From Atopobium sp. oral taxon 416 (GTDB lineage Bacteria; Actinomycetota; Coriobacteriia; Coriobacteriales; Atopobiaceae), in contig NZ_CP072380.1 of NCBI RefSeq assembly GCF_018128285.1, forward strand, positions 1,054,001-1,118,000: a stretch of 64,000 nt of DNA, written 5' to 3'. The notes below the pieces were generated by a model that saw nothing but the letters and a program-made list of their open reading frames with translations, was not told the DNA's origin and made no database searches. Shown piece after piece: positions 63,186-64,000 of this stretch. Position 1 is the stretch's first letter. The number at the start of each line of letters is the position of its first letter. A program made the position numbers and the translations under genes.

Positions 63186-64000
63186 TTGGCAGAAGCTAAG
63201 TTTTACTTAATGACTGATTCCCCTTGTGACTTCTCGCCCGAGATGGTGAAGGAAACCGGGATCGGGATATTTCACTTTACCTACACTGAGGCCGGCAAGG
63301 CCGATGGGGGCTTCCACGGGGTCGATGACCTCTTTGTCTCCCGTACGCCGCATGAGTTCTACGAGGCAATTCGACATGGGGCGCAGCCGATGACATCACA
63401 GCCTTCCCAGATGGAGTTTGAGAAGGCCTTTAAGGAGCGCGCAAAGGCGGATCTGCCGACGGTGTACCTTGCGTTCAGCTCCGGCATCTCAGGATGCTAT
63501 GAGGGCGCCTGCACCGCGCTTGAGCGCGTTAAGGATGAGCTCGGGGAGCCGCACCTGCCGATCTACATTGTGGACTGCAAGATCGGCTCAACCTCCCAGT
63601 ATCTCTTTATCGTCGAAGCCATCCGGCAGCGCGACAAGGGGCTCACAGCGCAGGAGATGGTCGCCTGGGCTGAGGAAGCACGCTACTACGTACACACGAT
63701 CTTTATGGTCGATAACCTGGATACCCTGCACCGGGGCGGCAGAATTCCGAAGAGCGTCGCCGTAGTCGGCGGTGCCCTGGACGTGAAGCCACTTTTGACC
63801 TTTGATCTGGACGGTGCACTGAGCATCATCGCCGTCTCTCGGGGACGCAAGAAGGGCATCAAACGGATGGCTAACTTCTATCGGAAGCTGCACAGCACCG
63901 ATATGCTCTCCTCCGCGGTGGCGATTGGCAATGCGGACTGTCCTAAGGATGCGGAGCGCATGGCTAATGAGGTAACGAAGATTAACGACTCGGCGATCCC
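63186..64000 (+). CDS. DegV-family fatty-acid-binding protein (5' part)
   Basis: The frame runs off the window end, about 271 codons. It begins at TTG 63186 with GAAAGGA eight bases before it, reading AEAKFYLMTDSPCDFSPEM. FSSGISGCYEG and DNLDTLHRGGRIPKSVAVVGG are hallmarks of the DegV family, which binds fatty acids for the FakA kinase. The usual length is about 280-300, so little is missing. Confidence 0.9.
   Translation, partial: MAEAKFYLMTDSPCDFSPEMVKETGIGIFHFTYTEAGKADGGFHGVDDLFVSRTPHEFYEAIRHGAQPMTSQPSQMEFEKAFKERAKADLPTVYLAFSSGISGCYEGACTALERVKDELGEPHLPIYIVDCKIGSTSQYLFIVEAIRQRDKGLTAQEMVAWAEEARYYVHTIFMVDNLDTLHRGGRIPKSVAVVGGALDVKPLLTFDLDGALSIIAVSRGRKKGIKRMANFYRKLHSTDMLSSAVAIGNADCPKDAERMANEVTKINDSAI

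Overview
The window looks like a chromosome segment of a host-associated, fermentative Coriobacteriia (Actinomycetota), most likely an Atopobiaceae/Olsenella-type organism. This is inferred from the 16S rRNA text, moderately high GC, a monoderm-type Tad pilus locus without a secretin, D-lactate dehydrogenase beside pyruvate kinase, and the style of the DUF2207, DegV and FtsX genes. No database was searched.

Layout. Positions 1-3.1 kb hold a minus-strand iron/siderophore/cobalamin-type ABC importer (ATPase, permease, lipoprotein), followed by an ISL3 transposase relic. 4.4-7.3 kb: pyruvate kinase and a D-lactate dehydrogenase, both minus strand, each with a clear terminator. 7.7-11.7 kb: a P-type cation ATPase behind a leader that appears to sequester its ribosome-binding site, then the ribosome GTPase RsgA. 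11.9-21.5 kb: a compact, mostly overlapping Tad/Flp pilus operon (cpaB, cpaE, cpaF, tadB, tadC, two Flp-type pilins, two TadE-like genes, a TadG-like gene, a DUF192 gene and an FHA-domain gene). 21.5-23.9 kb has no intact gene. Its first part starts with a sigma70-like promoter and is dense in long inverted repeats (candidate structured RNA, including a 5S rRNA-like stretch); its end is an IS1595-like relic. 23.9-28.2 kb: a ZIP metal transporter, an IS1595-like element with 26-bp inverted ends, and a ucpA-type dehydrogenase gene split by an IS110 relic. 28.4-31.6 kb: a second metal/siderophore-type ABC importer, divergent from a DUF2207 membrane protein, with two palindromes between them. 35.2-40.1 kb: a full 16S-23S-5S rRNA operon without spacer tRNA. 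40.1-51.8 kb: an insertion-sequence graveyard (ISL3, IS3, IS5, IS30, IS256, IS1595-like) enclosing a decayed GH25 lysozyme, an intact glycosyltransferase, a dead rmlA and an intact rmlB. 51.9-56.8 kb: a beta-glucoside PTS EIIBC gene with a frameshift and an intact 6-phospho-beta-glucosidase, separated by an internally deleted IS with an 8-bp target duplication, then an IS30 relic. 56.8-64 kb: a small membrane protein, nucleoside hydrolase and acylphosphatase (minus), an ABC ATPase/FtsX permease pair, and a DegV-family gene cut by the window end.

The intact genes describe sugar fermentation to D-lactate, metal uptake and efflux, adhesion pili and cell-surface building. The accessory half shows heavy, old IS traffic concentrated just downstream of the rRNA operon. 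The least explained sequences are the structured non-coding tract at 21.5-22.9 kb and the leader of the P-type ATPase.
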